Origin: an uncultured Clostridium sp.
GTDB taxonomy: Bacteria > Bacillota > Clostridia > TANB77 > CAG-465
Direction of reading: 5' to 3'
Assembly: GCA_905204915.1 (NCBI GenBank)
Contig: CAJLBR010000007.1
Span: forward strand, 1 to 37,142
DNA: 37,142 nt
Both the position numbers and the translations under genes were made by a program. Below are positions 30,016 to 37,142 of this stretch, one piece after another. Positions within the stretch are counted from its first letter, which is position 1; every line of letters begins with the position of its first letter. Below the pieces are notes generated by a model. The model saw only the letters and a list, made by a program, of their open reading frames with translations. It was not told the origin of the DNA and made no database searches.

Positions 30016-32013
30016 ATGGGAAATATAGTATTACTTGATGAACATACAATAAATAAAATTGCAGCTGGCGAAGTTGTAGATAGACCAGCTTCAATTGTAA
30101 AAGAATTAGTTGAAAATTCTATAGATGCTAAAGCAACAAAAATTACGGTAGAAATACGTAATGGTGGCGTAAGTCAAATAAAAATAACTGATAATGGTAT
30201 CGGTTTTAAAAGCGATGACGTTGAACTTGCATTCGAAAGACATGCTACAAGTAAAATAAGAAAAGAGGAAGATTTACAAACCATTAAATCAATGGGATTT
30301 AGAGGTGAAGCATTAGCTTCTATAGCCGCTATATCAAAAGTTTGTTTAATTAGTAAAAATATAGAAGAAGATGTAGGAATGAAAGCGGTAGTAGAGGCAG
30401 GTAAAGTAATTTCAATGGAACCATCTGCTGCTCTTCAGGGTACAATGATTGAAATAAGAGACGTTTTTTATAATGTACCAGCAAGATTTAAATTTTTAAA
30501 GAAGGACTTTACAGAAGCTTCATACATTGAAGATGTTATAACAAGGATGGCACTAGCTCATCCAGAAGTTAGTTTTAAGTATATCAATAATTCAAAGACT
30601 ATAATACAAACTTCAGGAAAGGGTGACTTAAAAGGAACTATTTATGATATATTCGGAAGAGAAATATATGAGAATGTAATACCAGTAAACTATGAGTATG
30701 AAAATATAAAAGTTTCTGGTATGATTGGTAAACCAGTTGTTTCTAGGTCTACTAGAATGCATCAATTTACTTTTATAAATACAAGATATATAAAAGATAA
30801 AATAATAAATACCGCAATTGACAAAGCATGTCTTCAAAAATATGCTATTGGAAAATTTACTTTTATAGTTCTTAATTTAGACATGAATCCATCAATTGTT
30901 GATGTAAACGTTCATCCATCAAAGTTAGAAGTAAAGTTCGAAAATGAATCAAAAGTATTTGATGCTGTTTATCATGCTATAAAAAATGCTTTGGAGGAGG
31001 ATGCAACAAAAAATAGTCCTTTTACAACAATTAGAGATTCAAAAATAGAACATGAAAAACAAGCAGAACCACAAATAAAACCAATAATTCAACCTAATAT
31101 TCATGTGGAAAATGTGGATAAAAGTGCTGATATTTTGCCTAAAAGTAATGTTGCAGTGCAAAATGAAGTAAAGAATGATATTAAAGATTCTTCTTTAAAA
31201 GTAGAAGAAAAAGTTGTGGAAAAAATACCTGAAATAAACAATGTGGATAATTCTAGTATTAATAATGCTACAAAATTAGAAATTGCAGAAGAAGTTTTTG
31301 TGCCATATGTAGCTGAAAAGGAAGTTCCAGCTATATTTAATGCGGATAATTCTGAGAAGAAAGTAGAAGTTGTAGAAGATGGCGCTGAACAATTAGAAAA
31401 AGTAAATATTACTATTGAAGATGATAAACAAAAAGAAGATATATTTTATAAATACATTGGAAATGTTTTTGATACTTATATAATAATACAAATAAAAGAT
31501 AAAATGTATATAATAGATCAGCATGCAGCTCATGAAAGACTTTTATATGAAAAAATAAAAAAGGATTATTTTTCTAAGAATCCATCAGTTCAAATGCTGT
31601 TGTTACCAATAGTTGTAGAGTTAACTACTAAAGAAAAACAAGTGGTAGAAGAAAATTTAGATATGTTTAAAAATGCAGGATTTGACATGGAAGAGTTTGG
31701 AGAAAATGTTTATAAGATATCAGGTGTTCCAAATATAGGATACGATATGGATTATAAATCTGTATTTACAGATATGGTTGATGATCTTCTTGGTGCAAGT
31801 AAAACTTGGTCTGGTAGTAAAGAGGAAAGATTTATAGCTACACTTGCATGTAAGGCGGCAGTAAAGGGAAAAATGAAGTTATCAAAGGAAGAACAAACTT
31901 CATTAATAGATGGAATGATAAAACTAGAAAATCCATTTAACTGTCCTCATGGAAGGCCAACAGCTATAATAATGAGTAATTACGAAATAGAAAGAAAATT
32001 TTTAAGGAAGTAA
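30016..32013 (+). CDS. mutL: DNA mismatch repair protein MutL
   Basis: A 665-residue GHKL ATPase that links MutS to strand removal. The N-terminal motifs are clear: IAAGEVVDRPASIVKELVENSIDA, DNGIG, and GFRGEALASI. A low-complexity acidic linker (~335-475) joins to the C-terminal dimer/endonuclease domain. That domain has DQHAAHERLLYE, fitting the DQHAx2Ex4E nicking motif, together with ACKAAVKGK and CPHGRPT. MutL should therefore nick DNA itself, as expected where MutH is absent. The ATG follows TAGGAGGT. miaA begins two bases after the stop. Confidence 0.98.
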   Translation: MGNIVLLDEHTINKIAAGEVVDRPASIVKELVENSIDAKATKITVEIRNGGVSQIKITDNGIGFKSDDVELAFERHATSKIRKEEDLQTIKSMGFRGEALASIAAISKVCLISKNIEEDVGMKAVVEAGKVISMEPSAALQGTMIEIRDVFYNVPARFKFLKKDFTEASYIEDVITRMALAHPEVSFKYINNSKTIIQTSGKGDLKGTIYDIFGREIYENVIPVNYEYENIKVSGMIGKPVVSRSTRMHQFTFINTRYIKDKIINTAIDKACLQKYAIGKFTFIVLNLDMNPSIVDVNVHPSKLEVKFENESKVFDAVYHAIKNALEEDATKNSPFTTIRDSKIEHEKQAEPQIKPIIQPNIHVENVDKSADILPKSNVAVQNEVKNDIKDSSLKVEEKVVEKIPEINNVDNSSINNATKLEIAEEVFVPYVAEKEVPAIFNADNSEKKVEVVEDGAEQLEKVNITIEDDKQKEDIFYKYIGNVFDTYIIIQIKDKMYIIDQHAAHERLLYEKIKKDYFSKNPSVQMLLLPIVVELTTKEKQVVEENLDMFKNAGFDMEEFGENVYKISGVPNIGYDMDYKSVFTDMVDDLLGASKTWSGSKEERFIATLACKAAVKGKMKLSKEEQTSLIDGMIKLENPFNCPHGRPTAIIMSNYEIERKFLRK

Positions 32014-32015
32014 GT

Positions 32016-32945
32016 ATGTTAGACGAAATTATATGTATAGTAGGACCAACAGCATCTGGAAAAACAGGACTTGGTATTGAACTTGCTAAAAGAATAAATG
32101 CAGAAATAATATCTGCAGATTCGATGCAAATATATAAGGGCCTAGATATAGCAACAGCAAAAGTTACAGATGAGGAAGCACAGGGGATAAAACATCATTT
32201 AATAGATATTTGTGATCCACGTGACAAATACAGTGTTGCGGATTTTAAGAATATGTGCTATGATAAAATTGAAGAAATAAGATCAACAGGTAAAAATGTT
32301 ATAGTTGTAGGTGGTACTGGATTATACATTAGTGCAATTGTTAATGATATGAATTTTAAAGAAGAAAATGTGGATATGGAATATAGAGAAAGTCTGTATA
32401 AAATAGCAAGAGAAAAATCAAATGAGTACTTGCATGACATGTTAAGAGCTGTTGACCCAGAATCTGCTGAAAAGATTCATATGAATAATGTTAAAAGAGT
32501 TATTAGAGCATTAGAAATTAACAACAATCTAAAGCAAAAAAAATCAGATCATATGGTCGAAGAAGAAAGAAGAATAGATAGTAAAGAGTTTAAGTACAAA
32601 TTTAAAGTATTTTATATAAGTCATGATAGATATATTTTATATGAAAGAATAAATAAAAGAGTTGATATCATGATGCAAACAGGCCTTATAGATGAGGCAA
32701 AAAAAGTGTATGATGCAGGGTATGATAAAGATTGTACTTGCATGCAGGCTATAGGATACAAAGAATTTTTCCCATATTTTGAAAAAGTATCAGAGCTTGA
32801 AGAATGTGTGGAAAAATTAAAACAGGAAACAAGAAAGTATGCTAAAAGACAAATAACATGGTTTAAAAATAAGCTAGAAACAATTACAATAGATGGTGGT
32901 ATGAGTAAAGAAGAACAAGTAGATTTCATTACTAGTAATTTATAA
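32016..32945 (+). CDS. miaA: tRNA dimethylallyltransferase
   Basis: A 309-residue enzyme that adds a dimethylallyl group to A37 of tRNAs reading UNN codons. GPTASGKTGLG is the P-loop, followed by ISADSMQIYKGLDIATAK, VVGGTGLYI, and the C-terminal QAIGYKEFFPYF and KRQITWFKN motifs. The length is normal. The ATG at 32016 lies two bases after mutL, with the ribosome site (AAGGAAG) inside the mutL end. The mutL-miaA order is common in bacteria. No hfq gene follows, unlike in several relatives. Confidence 0.97.
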   Translation: MLDEIICIVGPTASGKTGLGIELAKRINAEIISADSMQIYKGLDIATAKVTDEEAQGIKHHLIDICDPRDKYSVADFKNMCYDKIEEIRSTGKNVIVVGGTGLYISAIVNDMNFKEENVDMEYRESLYKIAREKSNEYLHDMLRAVDPESAEKIHMNNVKRVIRALEINNNLKQKKSDHMVEEERRIDSKEFKYKFKVFYISHDRYILYERINKRVDIMMQTGLIDEAKKVYDAGYDKDCTCMQAIGYKEFFPYFEKVSELEECVEKLKQETRKYAKRQITWFKNKLETITIDGGMSKEEQVDFITSNL

Positions 32946-32964
32946 TATTTAATAAGGTGGATAT

Positions 32965-34224
32965 ATGGATAAAAATGAAAGTAAAGGTAGCTTTAAAAAT
33001 AAGCTTAGGATTACTATAAAGAAAAATAAGTTTAATATAATAATTATTGCAGTAGTACTATTAATAATTGCTTGTGTTGGTATATATAATAACTTCTTTG
33101 GAAATATAGAAACGTATACTGTAGTCAATGGATATGTTGAAAAATCTAGTGATACTCAAGGGTATTTAATAAAAGAAGAAAAAGTTGCTAGTTCATCTAG
33201 TAGTGATGTAGCAATACCAGTAATAGATCAGGGAAAAAAGGCTGCAAAAAATGAAATTATAGCTATTTATAAAGATGAAAGTTATACTAAGTATTTACAA
33301 GAAATTGAAAATATGGATAAAGAAATTCAAACTTTAATTAAAGACTTGCCATCAACTTATTCTAGTGATATTAAAGACATTGATAATCAAATTTCTGAAA
33401 CTTCTAAAGAAGCTTTAAAAACCACTTCATATATTAAAATGCAAGAGTACAAAAATAAGCTAGATGAATTATCTTATAAAAAAGTATTAATTCTTGGAAC
33501 TCTTAGTCCTGAAGGATCAAAAATAAGAGAGCTAATAACTCAAAGAGAAGATTATGAAGAAAAAAGTAAAACATCATCTAATAATATAAAAGCTCCAATG
33601 ACAGGAGTTGTAACGTATAAGATAGATGGTTTAGAAGATAGTTCATCTATATCATCAGTATATAATTACAGTGCAGATGATATAGAAAATATAATGAAAA
33701 AATATTCTACTAATGATCAAAATAAATTTGGTATAAAAATAGTAAATAATTACGAAGCTTATATAATAATAAAAGAAGAAAAGGGAAAAAATGATGAATA
33801 TATAGTAAAAGATAAAGACTATACTATAAGAATAAATGAAATATCTGATAAAAAAATAACTGGAACATTAACAAAAATTATAGATAGTGATAATTATTAT
33901 TATTGTATATTTAAAGTTGAAAATGGAATAGAAGATATAGTTGATGCAAGGGCACTTAGTCTTAACATAGTATGGAAAAGGGTATCAGGAATAGCTGTTC
34001 CAAAACATTATATAAAAGAAAATAAAGAAAAAAATTATAGTTATGTTACTATGCTTCATGCTGGTGAATACATAGATATTCCAGTGGATATCGTTATTGA
34101 AAGTGATAATGTCTGCATAATAGATAACATGTCAAAAGAAGATCTTGAAAAATTAGGAATAGAATCTAAAACTTCTATAGAACTATATGATCAAATAATA
34201 TATAAACCAGAAAAGGAAGGGTAA
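32965..34224 (+). CDS. HlyD-like membrane-fusion/adaptor protein
   Basis: A 419-residue protein with one N-terminal membrane helix (~24-43) and an extracellular region. A lipoyl-like half-motif (GYLIKEEKVASSSSSDVAIPVIDQGKKAAKNEIIAIY) and a helical hairpin (~110-190) follow. Then comes the second lipoyl half (NIKAPMTGVVTYKIDGLE) and beta-rich domains with the KRVSGIAVPKHYI strand. This is the HlyD/periplasmic-adaptor layout often found in clostridia near division genes (sepF-ylm region); those genes are not in view. No transporter ATPase is adjacent. The ATG follows AAGGTGG and lies 19 bases after miaA, so it may be part of the mutL-miaA transcript. Confidence 0.78.
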   Translation: MDKNESKGSFKNKLRITIKKNKFNIIIIAVVLLIIACVGIYNNFFGNIETYTVVNGYVEKSSDTQGYLIKEEKVASSSSSDVAIPVIDQGKKAAKNEIIAIYKDESYTKYLQEIENMDKEIQTLIKDLPSTYSSDIKDIDNQISETSKEALKTTSYIKMQEYKNKLDELSYKKVLILGTLSPEGSKIRELITQREDYEEKSKTSSNNIKAPMTGVVTYKIDGLEDSSSISSVYNYSADDIENIMKKYSTNDQNKFGIKIVNNYEAYIIIKEEKGKNDEYIVKDKDYTIRINEISDKKITGTLTKIIDSDNYYYCIFKVENGIEDIVDARALSLNIVWKRVSGIAVPKHYIKENKEKNYSYVTMLHAGEYIDIPVDIVIESDNVCIIDNMSKEDLEKLGIESKTSIELYDQIIYKPEKEG

Positions 34225-34250
34225 CTAAAAACTACCCTTCCTTGTATATT
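34213..34250. terminator. bidirectional terminator between convergent genes
   Basis: AAGGAAGGGTA and TACCCTTCCTT form a perfect 11-pair stem around a nine-base loop. The left arm covers the end of the HlyD-like gene and the right arm the end of the minus-strand gene. T-rich sequence follows on the plus side. Confidence 0.7.
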
Positions 34251-34809
34251 TTTTATTTCTTTTTTTATCTACATAAACTTTTAAGTTATCACTACATTTG
34301 CTTGCTTTTAAAAATCCTTTTTGTTCTCCAATTAAAAGTAAAACTTGGTATATTTCATAATTGGTAAAAAGATCACTTTCCATTAAATCTAAGATTGACT
34401 TTTTATAGTAAAATTCCCTAGAATCTTCTACTATTAAAGGTACATCTAAGGTTTTATTATATAAAGATATATTTTCTGGTAATATGGTAGAAGTGATTAA
34501 TGCAACTGGTTCTTCAAAATCACCAATAGTATATTTATCCTGTTTAACAACAAATTCATCTAAAAGATTTGTGTTTTCAAAAACTTTATTGTATATAAAT
34601 ACATTTAAAGAAGAAGATTCTATTCTTAAACATGAATAATTCGTATTTAAATATAGTTCTGAATCTTTGGGAGAAAGGTAGGCTTGGATACCTTTTTTTT
34701 GCAAATCTCCAGAAGATATTATTTTATTAGAGTATTCTGATAACTTCATACCATATTTTACACAATCATCACATTTATTATTTTCAACGAATACATATAA
34801 GTTATTCAA
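34225..34809 (-). CDS. hypothetical protein
   Basis: No family recognised. The TTG at 34809 is preferred because AGGAGA lies nine bases upstream on the minus strand; a GTG at 34818 abuts the ribosome site. This gives 194 residues. The protein starts LNNLYVFVENNKCDDCVKYGMKL with a Cys-x2-Cys pair and has a later single Cys (YSCLRIES) and another near the C-terminus (SKCSDNL). The body mixes strands and helices with no membrane segment. The C-terminus is basic (VDKKRNKKYTRKG). It could be a small metal- or partner-binding cytosolic protein. It is a single-gene unit convergent with the HlyD-like gene. Confidence 0.6.
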   Translation of the reverse strand: MNNLYVFVENNKCDDCVKYGMKLSEYSNKIISSGDLQKKGIQAYLSPKDSELYLNTNYSCLRIESSSLNVFIYNKVFENTNLLDEFVVKQDKYTIGDFEEPVALITSTILPENISLYNKTLDVPLIVEDSREFYYKKSILDLMESDLFTNYEIYQVLLLIGEQKGFLKASKCSDNLKVYVDKKRNKKYTRKGSF

Positions 34810-34915
34810 TCTTAACACTCTCCTAGCATTAGGTGGTATTATATCACAATATTTTATAAATGTTAATATGATAAGTATAAAAAAGATTATATTTTATTTA
34901 AATTTGTAGAAAGCA

Positions 34916-34944
34916 TTGTTAAAAGTTTTTATTCGTGTTAAAAT
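34916..34944 (+). promoter_or_regulatory. sigma-A-type promoter of the SDR gene
   Basis: TTGTTA (34916-34921) and TAAAAT (34939-34944) with a 17-base spacer, 25 bases before the ATG. Confidence 0.5.
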
Positions 34945-34968
34945 CTAGTATATATTAGAGGTGTTGAT

Positions 34969-35724
34969 ATGAAAGCATTGATAACTGGCGCTTCTTCTGG
35001 AATTGGGCGTGAGTTTGCTAAAAATCTATCTAAAGAAGGATATGATTTAATTATTGTCTCAAGAGACGAAGAAAATCTAAATAAGCTAAAGAGTGAATTA
35101 AATACTAGTGTTAGAGTTATTTCAATGGATTTATCTGATATAAATAATTGTAAGTTACTTTATAAAAATGTAAAGGATGAGGATATAGATTTAGTTATTA
35201 ATAATGCTGGATTTGGACTTTTCGGAAATTTTGATGAATTAGATCTTGAAAAACAACTTAATATGGTAGATTTGAATGTTAAATCTGTTCATGTTTTAAC
35301 TAATTTATTTTTAAAAGATATGATAAAAAAAGATTCTGGGAAGATTCTTAATGTAGCTTCAATTGCAGGAGTTATGCCTGCTGGACCTTTAATGGCAACT
35401 TATTATGCAACAAAAGCTTATGTGTTAAGTTTAACTGAGGCTATAGGTGAGGAATTAAGGAGAAGAAAAAGTTCAGTTAAAATATATGCTTTATGTCCAG
35501 GACCTGTAAATACCAATTTTAATAATGTTGCGGGGGTACAATTTAATATAAAACCATTATCTGCAGAATATGTTTCAAAATATGCTTTGAAGGAAATTAA
35601 TGGCAAAAAGAATGTAATAATTCCAGGATTTATAAATAAATTAGTATATCTTAGTTCTAAAATTGTACCAAATGGAATATTAGTAAAGTGTGCATATAAC
35701 GCACAAGTTAAAAAAATGAAATAA
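34969..35724 (+). CDS. short-chain dehydrogenase/reductase
   Basis: A 251-residue classical SDR. GASSGIG (7-13) binds the dinucleotide, NNAG (78-81) supports the fold, and the catalytic Ser131 (VASIAG), Tyr145 and Lys149 (YYATK) are all present, followed by CPGPVNTNF. Arg32 after the second strand (VSRDEENL) hints at NADPH preference. The general short-chain oxidoreductase call is safe, but the substrate is unknown. The closest style is the YqjQ/DltE-like group of general SDRs. The ATG follows AGAGGTGTTG. It is a single gene with its own promoter. Confidence 0.9.
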   Translation: MKALITGASSGIGREFAKNLSKEGYDLIIVSRDEENLNKLKSELNTSVRVISMDLSDINNCKLLYKNVKDEDIDLVINNAGFGLFGNFDELDLEKQLNMVDLNVKSVHVLTNLFLKDMIKKDSGKILNVASIAGVMPAGPLMATYYATKAYVLSLTEAIGEELRRRKSSVKIYALCPGPVNTNFNNVAGVQFNIKPLSAEYVSKYALKEINGKKNVIIPGFINKLVYLSSKIVPNGILVKCAYNAQVKKMK

Positions 35725-35840
35725 AAATTGGGAAGAAAATATAGTAAAAAAACAAAAAATGATATAGAAAATATGGAGCAAAAAACGTTGTAATTTATAT
35801 GTAAATAAAATGTAATCTAAAATATACAAAAAGCTTTCTA

Positions 35841-35870
35841 ATAGAGCAATTCAAATAAAAATTGCTTTTA
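35841..35870 (+). terminator. hairpin in the SDR to YabE-like gap
   Basis: AGCAATT and AATTGCT pair around an eight-base loop, followed by TTTTAAAATTT. It lies about 120 bases after the SDR stop, so it is only tentatively its terminator. Confidence 0.4.
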
Positions 35871-35896
35871 AAATTTAACATAAAAATAATGCATAT

Positions 35897-35925
35897 TTGA
35901 CAAGTAATGTAAAAAATGTTATAAT
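35897..35925 (+). promoter_or_regulatory. consensus sigma-A promoter of the YabE-like gene
   Basis: TTGACA (35897-35902) and TATAAT (35920-35925) are both perfect consensus with a 17-base spacer, 27 bases before the GTG start. It should be strong. Confidence 0.85.
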
Positions 35926-35952
35926 AAGATTGTGTTTTAAGGAGGTTTTTTC

Positions 35953-37026
35953 GTGAAAGAAGACAAGGCACATATATTAAGAAAAACGTTAAGTATAATA
36001 ACTGTTGTTTTAATAATTGCTACTGTAGGACTTATATCCGTTGCTTCTCAAGTAAAAACAATAACTCTTGATTATTATGGAGATAAAAAAACAATAAAGA
36101 CTCTATCACAAACAGTTAGTGGATTTATGTTACAAAATAAAATAAATTTAAGCGATAATGTTAGTGTATATCCTTCAGCTGATTCTTTAATTACTAATAA
36201 CATGGAAATTAAAATAGAATCAAATAAGGAATATGCAAAATTTAATTTAGAAGATGAACTTAAAGATAATGCTACTGTTGTAGCATCAATTGAAGAAGTT
36301 GTTGAAAAGATACCTTTCGAAGAAGAAAAAGTTGATAACTCACTTATTACAAGAGGGGTTGTTAGAGTATCTGAAGAAGGTAAAGAAGGCGAAAAAGTTA
36401 CAAAATATATTGTAAAAAAGAGCGGTGCTGACGAAATACTTAGAGCTGAAATTGATAGTTCAGTTACAACTGAACCAACTAATAGAGTTATAGAAGTTGG
36501 TACAATGTTAAATACTACAGTTTCAAGAAGCTCAATGATTGTGTCTTCAAACGAAATTGTTACAGATTCTGGATTTAAACAATATAACGTTGCATTGCCA
36601 CTTGAACAACAAAAATATGCATATAATTTGTGTCAACAATATGGAGTTCAATATGAACTATTCTTAGCAACAATGTATAAAGAAAGTAGATTTAATCCAA
36701 ATGCTGTTGGTGGAGGAAATTCTTATGGACTTTGCCAAATACATAATTCAAATTATACAATGCTTGCTAATAGACTTGGTATAACAAATTTTCTTGATCC
36801 ATATGATAATATGACTGCGGGGGTATATTTATTATCAATATATCTTTCTGCTGCAAGAGCGAGAGTATCTGATTATTCTAGCGTTGAAGCATATGCTTTA
36901 AATGCTTATAATATGGGTGAAGGTGTATATTATAATACTTGCTTTAGTCAAGGTATACTTCATAGAGAGTATAGTAATAGTGTAAGAAATATAAGAGATA
37001 TAATAGTTGCAAATGGCGGCTTATAA
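35953..37026 (+). CDS. YabE-like cell-wall protein: DUF348, G5 and lytic transglycosylase domains
   Basis: A 357-residue exported wall-remodelling protein. An N-terminal signal/anchor helix (~10-30) is followed by a ubiquitin-like DUF348 repeat (ITLDYYGDKKTIKTLSQTVSGFM). A G5 domain comes next (~105-170; EEVVEKIPFEEEKV to VTKYIVKKSG), then a lysozyme-like transglycosylase domain (~215-357). MYKESRFNPNAVGGG carries the catalytic Glu, followed by SYGLCQIH and ALNAYNMGEG. Bacillus YabE and Rpf-like relatives carry a 3D hydrolase domain at this place, so the transglycosylase end is a variant. The GTG at 35953 follows AAGGAGG. The next gene is a probable rsmA, as in the Bacillus yabE-rnmV-ksgA order, but rnmV is absent. 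Confidence 0.87.
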   Translation: MKEDKAHILRKTLSIITVVLIIATVGLISVASQVKTITLDYYGDKKTIKTLSQTVSGFMLQNKINLSDNVSVYPSADSLITNNMEIKIESNKEYAKFNLEDELKDNATVVASIEEVVEKIPFEEEKVDNSLITRGVVRVSEEGKEGEKVTKYIVKKSGADEILRAEIDSSVTTEPTNRVIEVGTMLNTTVSRSSMIVSSNEIVTDSGFKQYNVALPLEQQKYAYNLCQQYGVQYELFLATMYKESRFNPNAVGGGNSYGLCQIHNSNYTMLANRLGITNFLDPYDNMTAGVYLLSIYLSAARARVSDYSSVEAYALNAYNMGEGVYYNTCFSQGILHREYSNSVRNIRDIIVANGGL

Positions 37027-37027
37027 T

Positions 37028-37062
37028 AAAGAATTGCTAGAAACTCTAGCAATTCTTTTTTT
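37028..37062 (+). terminator. rho-independent terminator after the YabE-like gene
   Basis: AAAGAATTGCTAG and CTAGCAATTCTTT pair perfectly around a short loop and are followed by Ts. The next gene's AGGAGG comes directly after. Confidence 0.88.
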
Positions 37063-37075
37063 CTAGGAGGAATTT

Positions 37076-37142
37076 ATGAATACTTTAAAAAAGACAAAAA
37101 CAATTATGGCAAAGTATGGAATTGTGGCCAATAAAAGATTTG
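37076..37142 (+). CDS. rsmA: probable 16S rRNA dimethyladenosine transferase RsmA (5' part only)
   Basis: The ATG at 37076 follows TAGGAGG. The 22 visible codons end in MAKYGIVANKRF, which resembles the N-terminus of RsmA/KsgA, where an I..KYG helix leads into ..K(R/K)FGQNFL. The gene runs off the window before any catalytic motif. Its position after a YabE-like gene is the order seen in Bacillus. RsmA methylates two adenosines near the 3' end of 16S rRNA. The call rests on few residues plus context. Confidence 0.55.
   Translation, partial: MNTLKKTKTIMAKYGIVANKRF

Overview
The window is very AT-rich, Gram-positive chromosomal DNA from an endospore-forming member of the Clostridia. Supporting evidence: spmA/spmB, a cwlD-type cortex amidase, a Spo0E-like regulator with a Spo0A-box-like site upstream, abundant AGGAGG-type ribosome sites, GTG/TTG starts and short rho-independent terminators. 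The exact taxon cannot be read from the sequence; an uncultured gut-type clostridium is a reasonable guess.

Layout. Positions 1-3762 are accessory: a remnant of a ketopantoate-reductase-like gene, a metallophosphoesterase, several hairpins, a 37-codon ORF and a large serine recombinase. The recombinase lies directly against the beheaded 3' part of a ZIP metal-transporter gene, so a recombinase-borne element probably disrupted that gene. Positions 3759-8913 are housekeeping: an arginine-phosphatase-like ywlE, rpiB, a WecA/TagO-type glycosyltransferase, yqeY and the paired M16-like yfmF/yfmH. Positions 8940-10393 hold the Spo0E-like gene and three convergent, Asn-rich small genes with a possible sporulation-type promoter.

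Positions 10394-15752 form the most unusual block: a five-gene same-strand cluster. It encodes a detached VirB4/TraC N-terminal-like protein, a VirB4-like ATPase, a CpaE/MinD-like P-loop protein with a receiver-like N-terminus, an all-helical unknown protein, and a membrane-anchored CapA-fold protein that has lost its metal ligands. No other conjugation or pilus gene is present. This is the best candidate for an undescribed system, perhaps a repurposed secretion or translocation ATPase module.

Positions 15753-23510 carry a small foreign-looking HEAT-like gene, a YlbF-family/YugP-like pair, a TPR glycosyltransferase, a surface pair (proline-rich linker protein and beta-helix-like protein), cwlD-tadA, tRNA-Arg(ACG) (the TadA substrate) on the opposite strand, an HD-domain gene running into tRNA-Arg(CCU), and an MFS-like transporter. 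Positions 23531-26642 hold a solo ferredoxin:thioredoxin-reductase-like protein, spmA-spmB, a heavily decayed Fic gene and a truncated surface-protein fragment. Positions 26713-37142 return to core functions: a DUF5684-like membrane protein, mutS, mutL-miaA, an HlyD-like adaptor, an unknown gene, an SDR oxidoreductase, a YabE-like G5/transglycosylase protein and the first codons of a probable rsmA.
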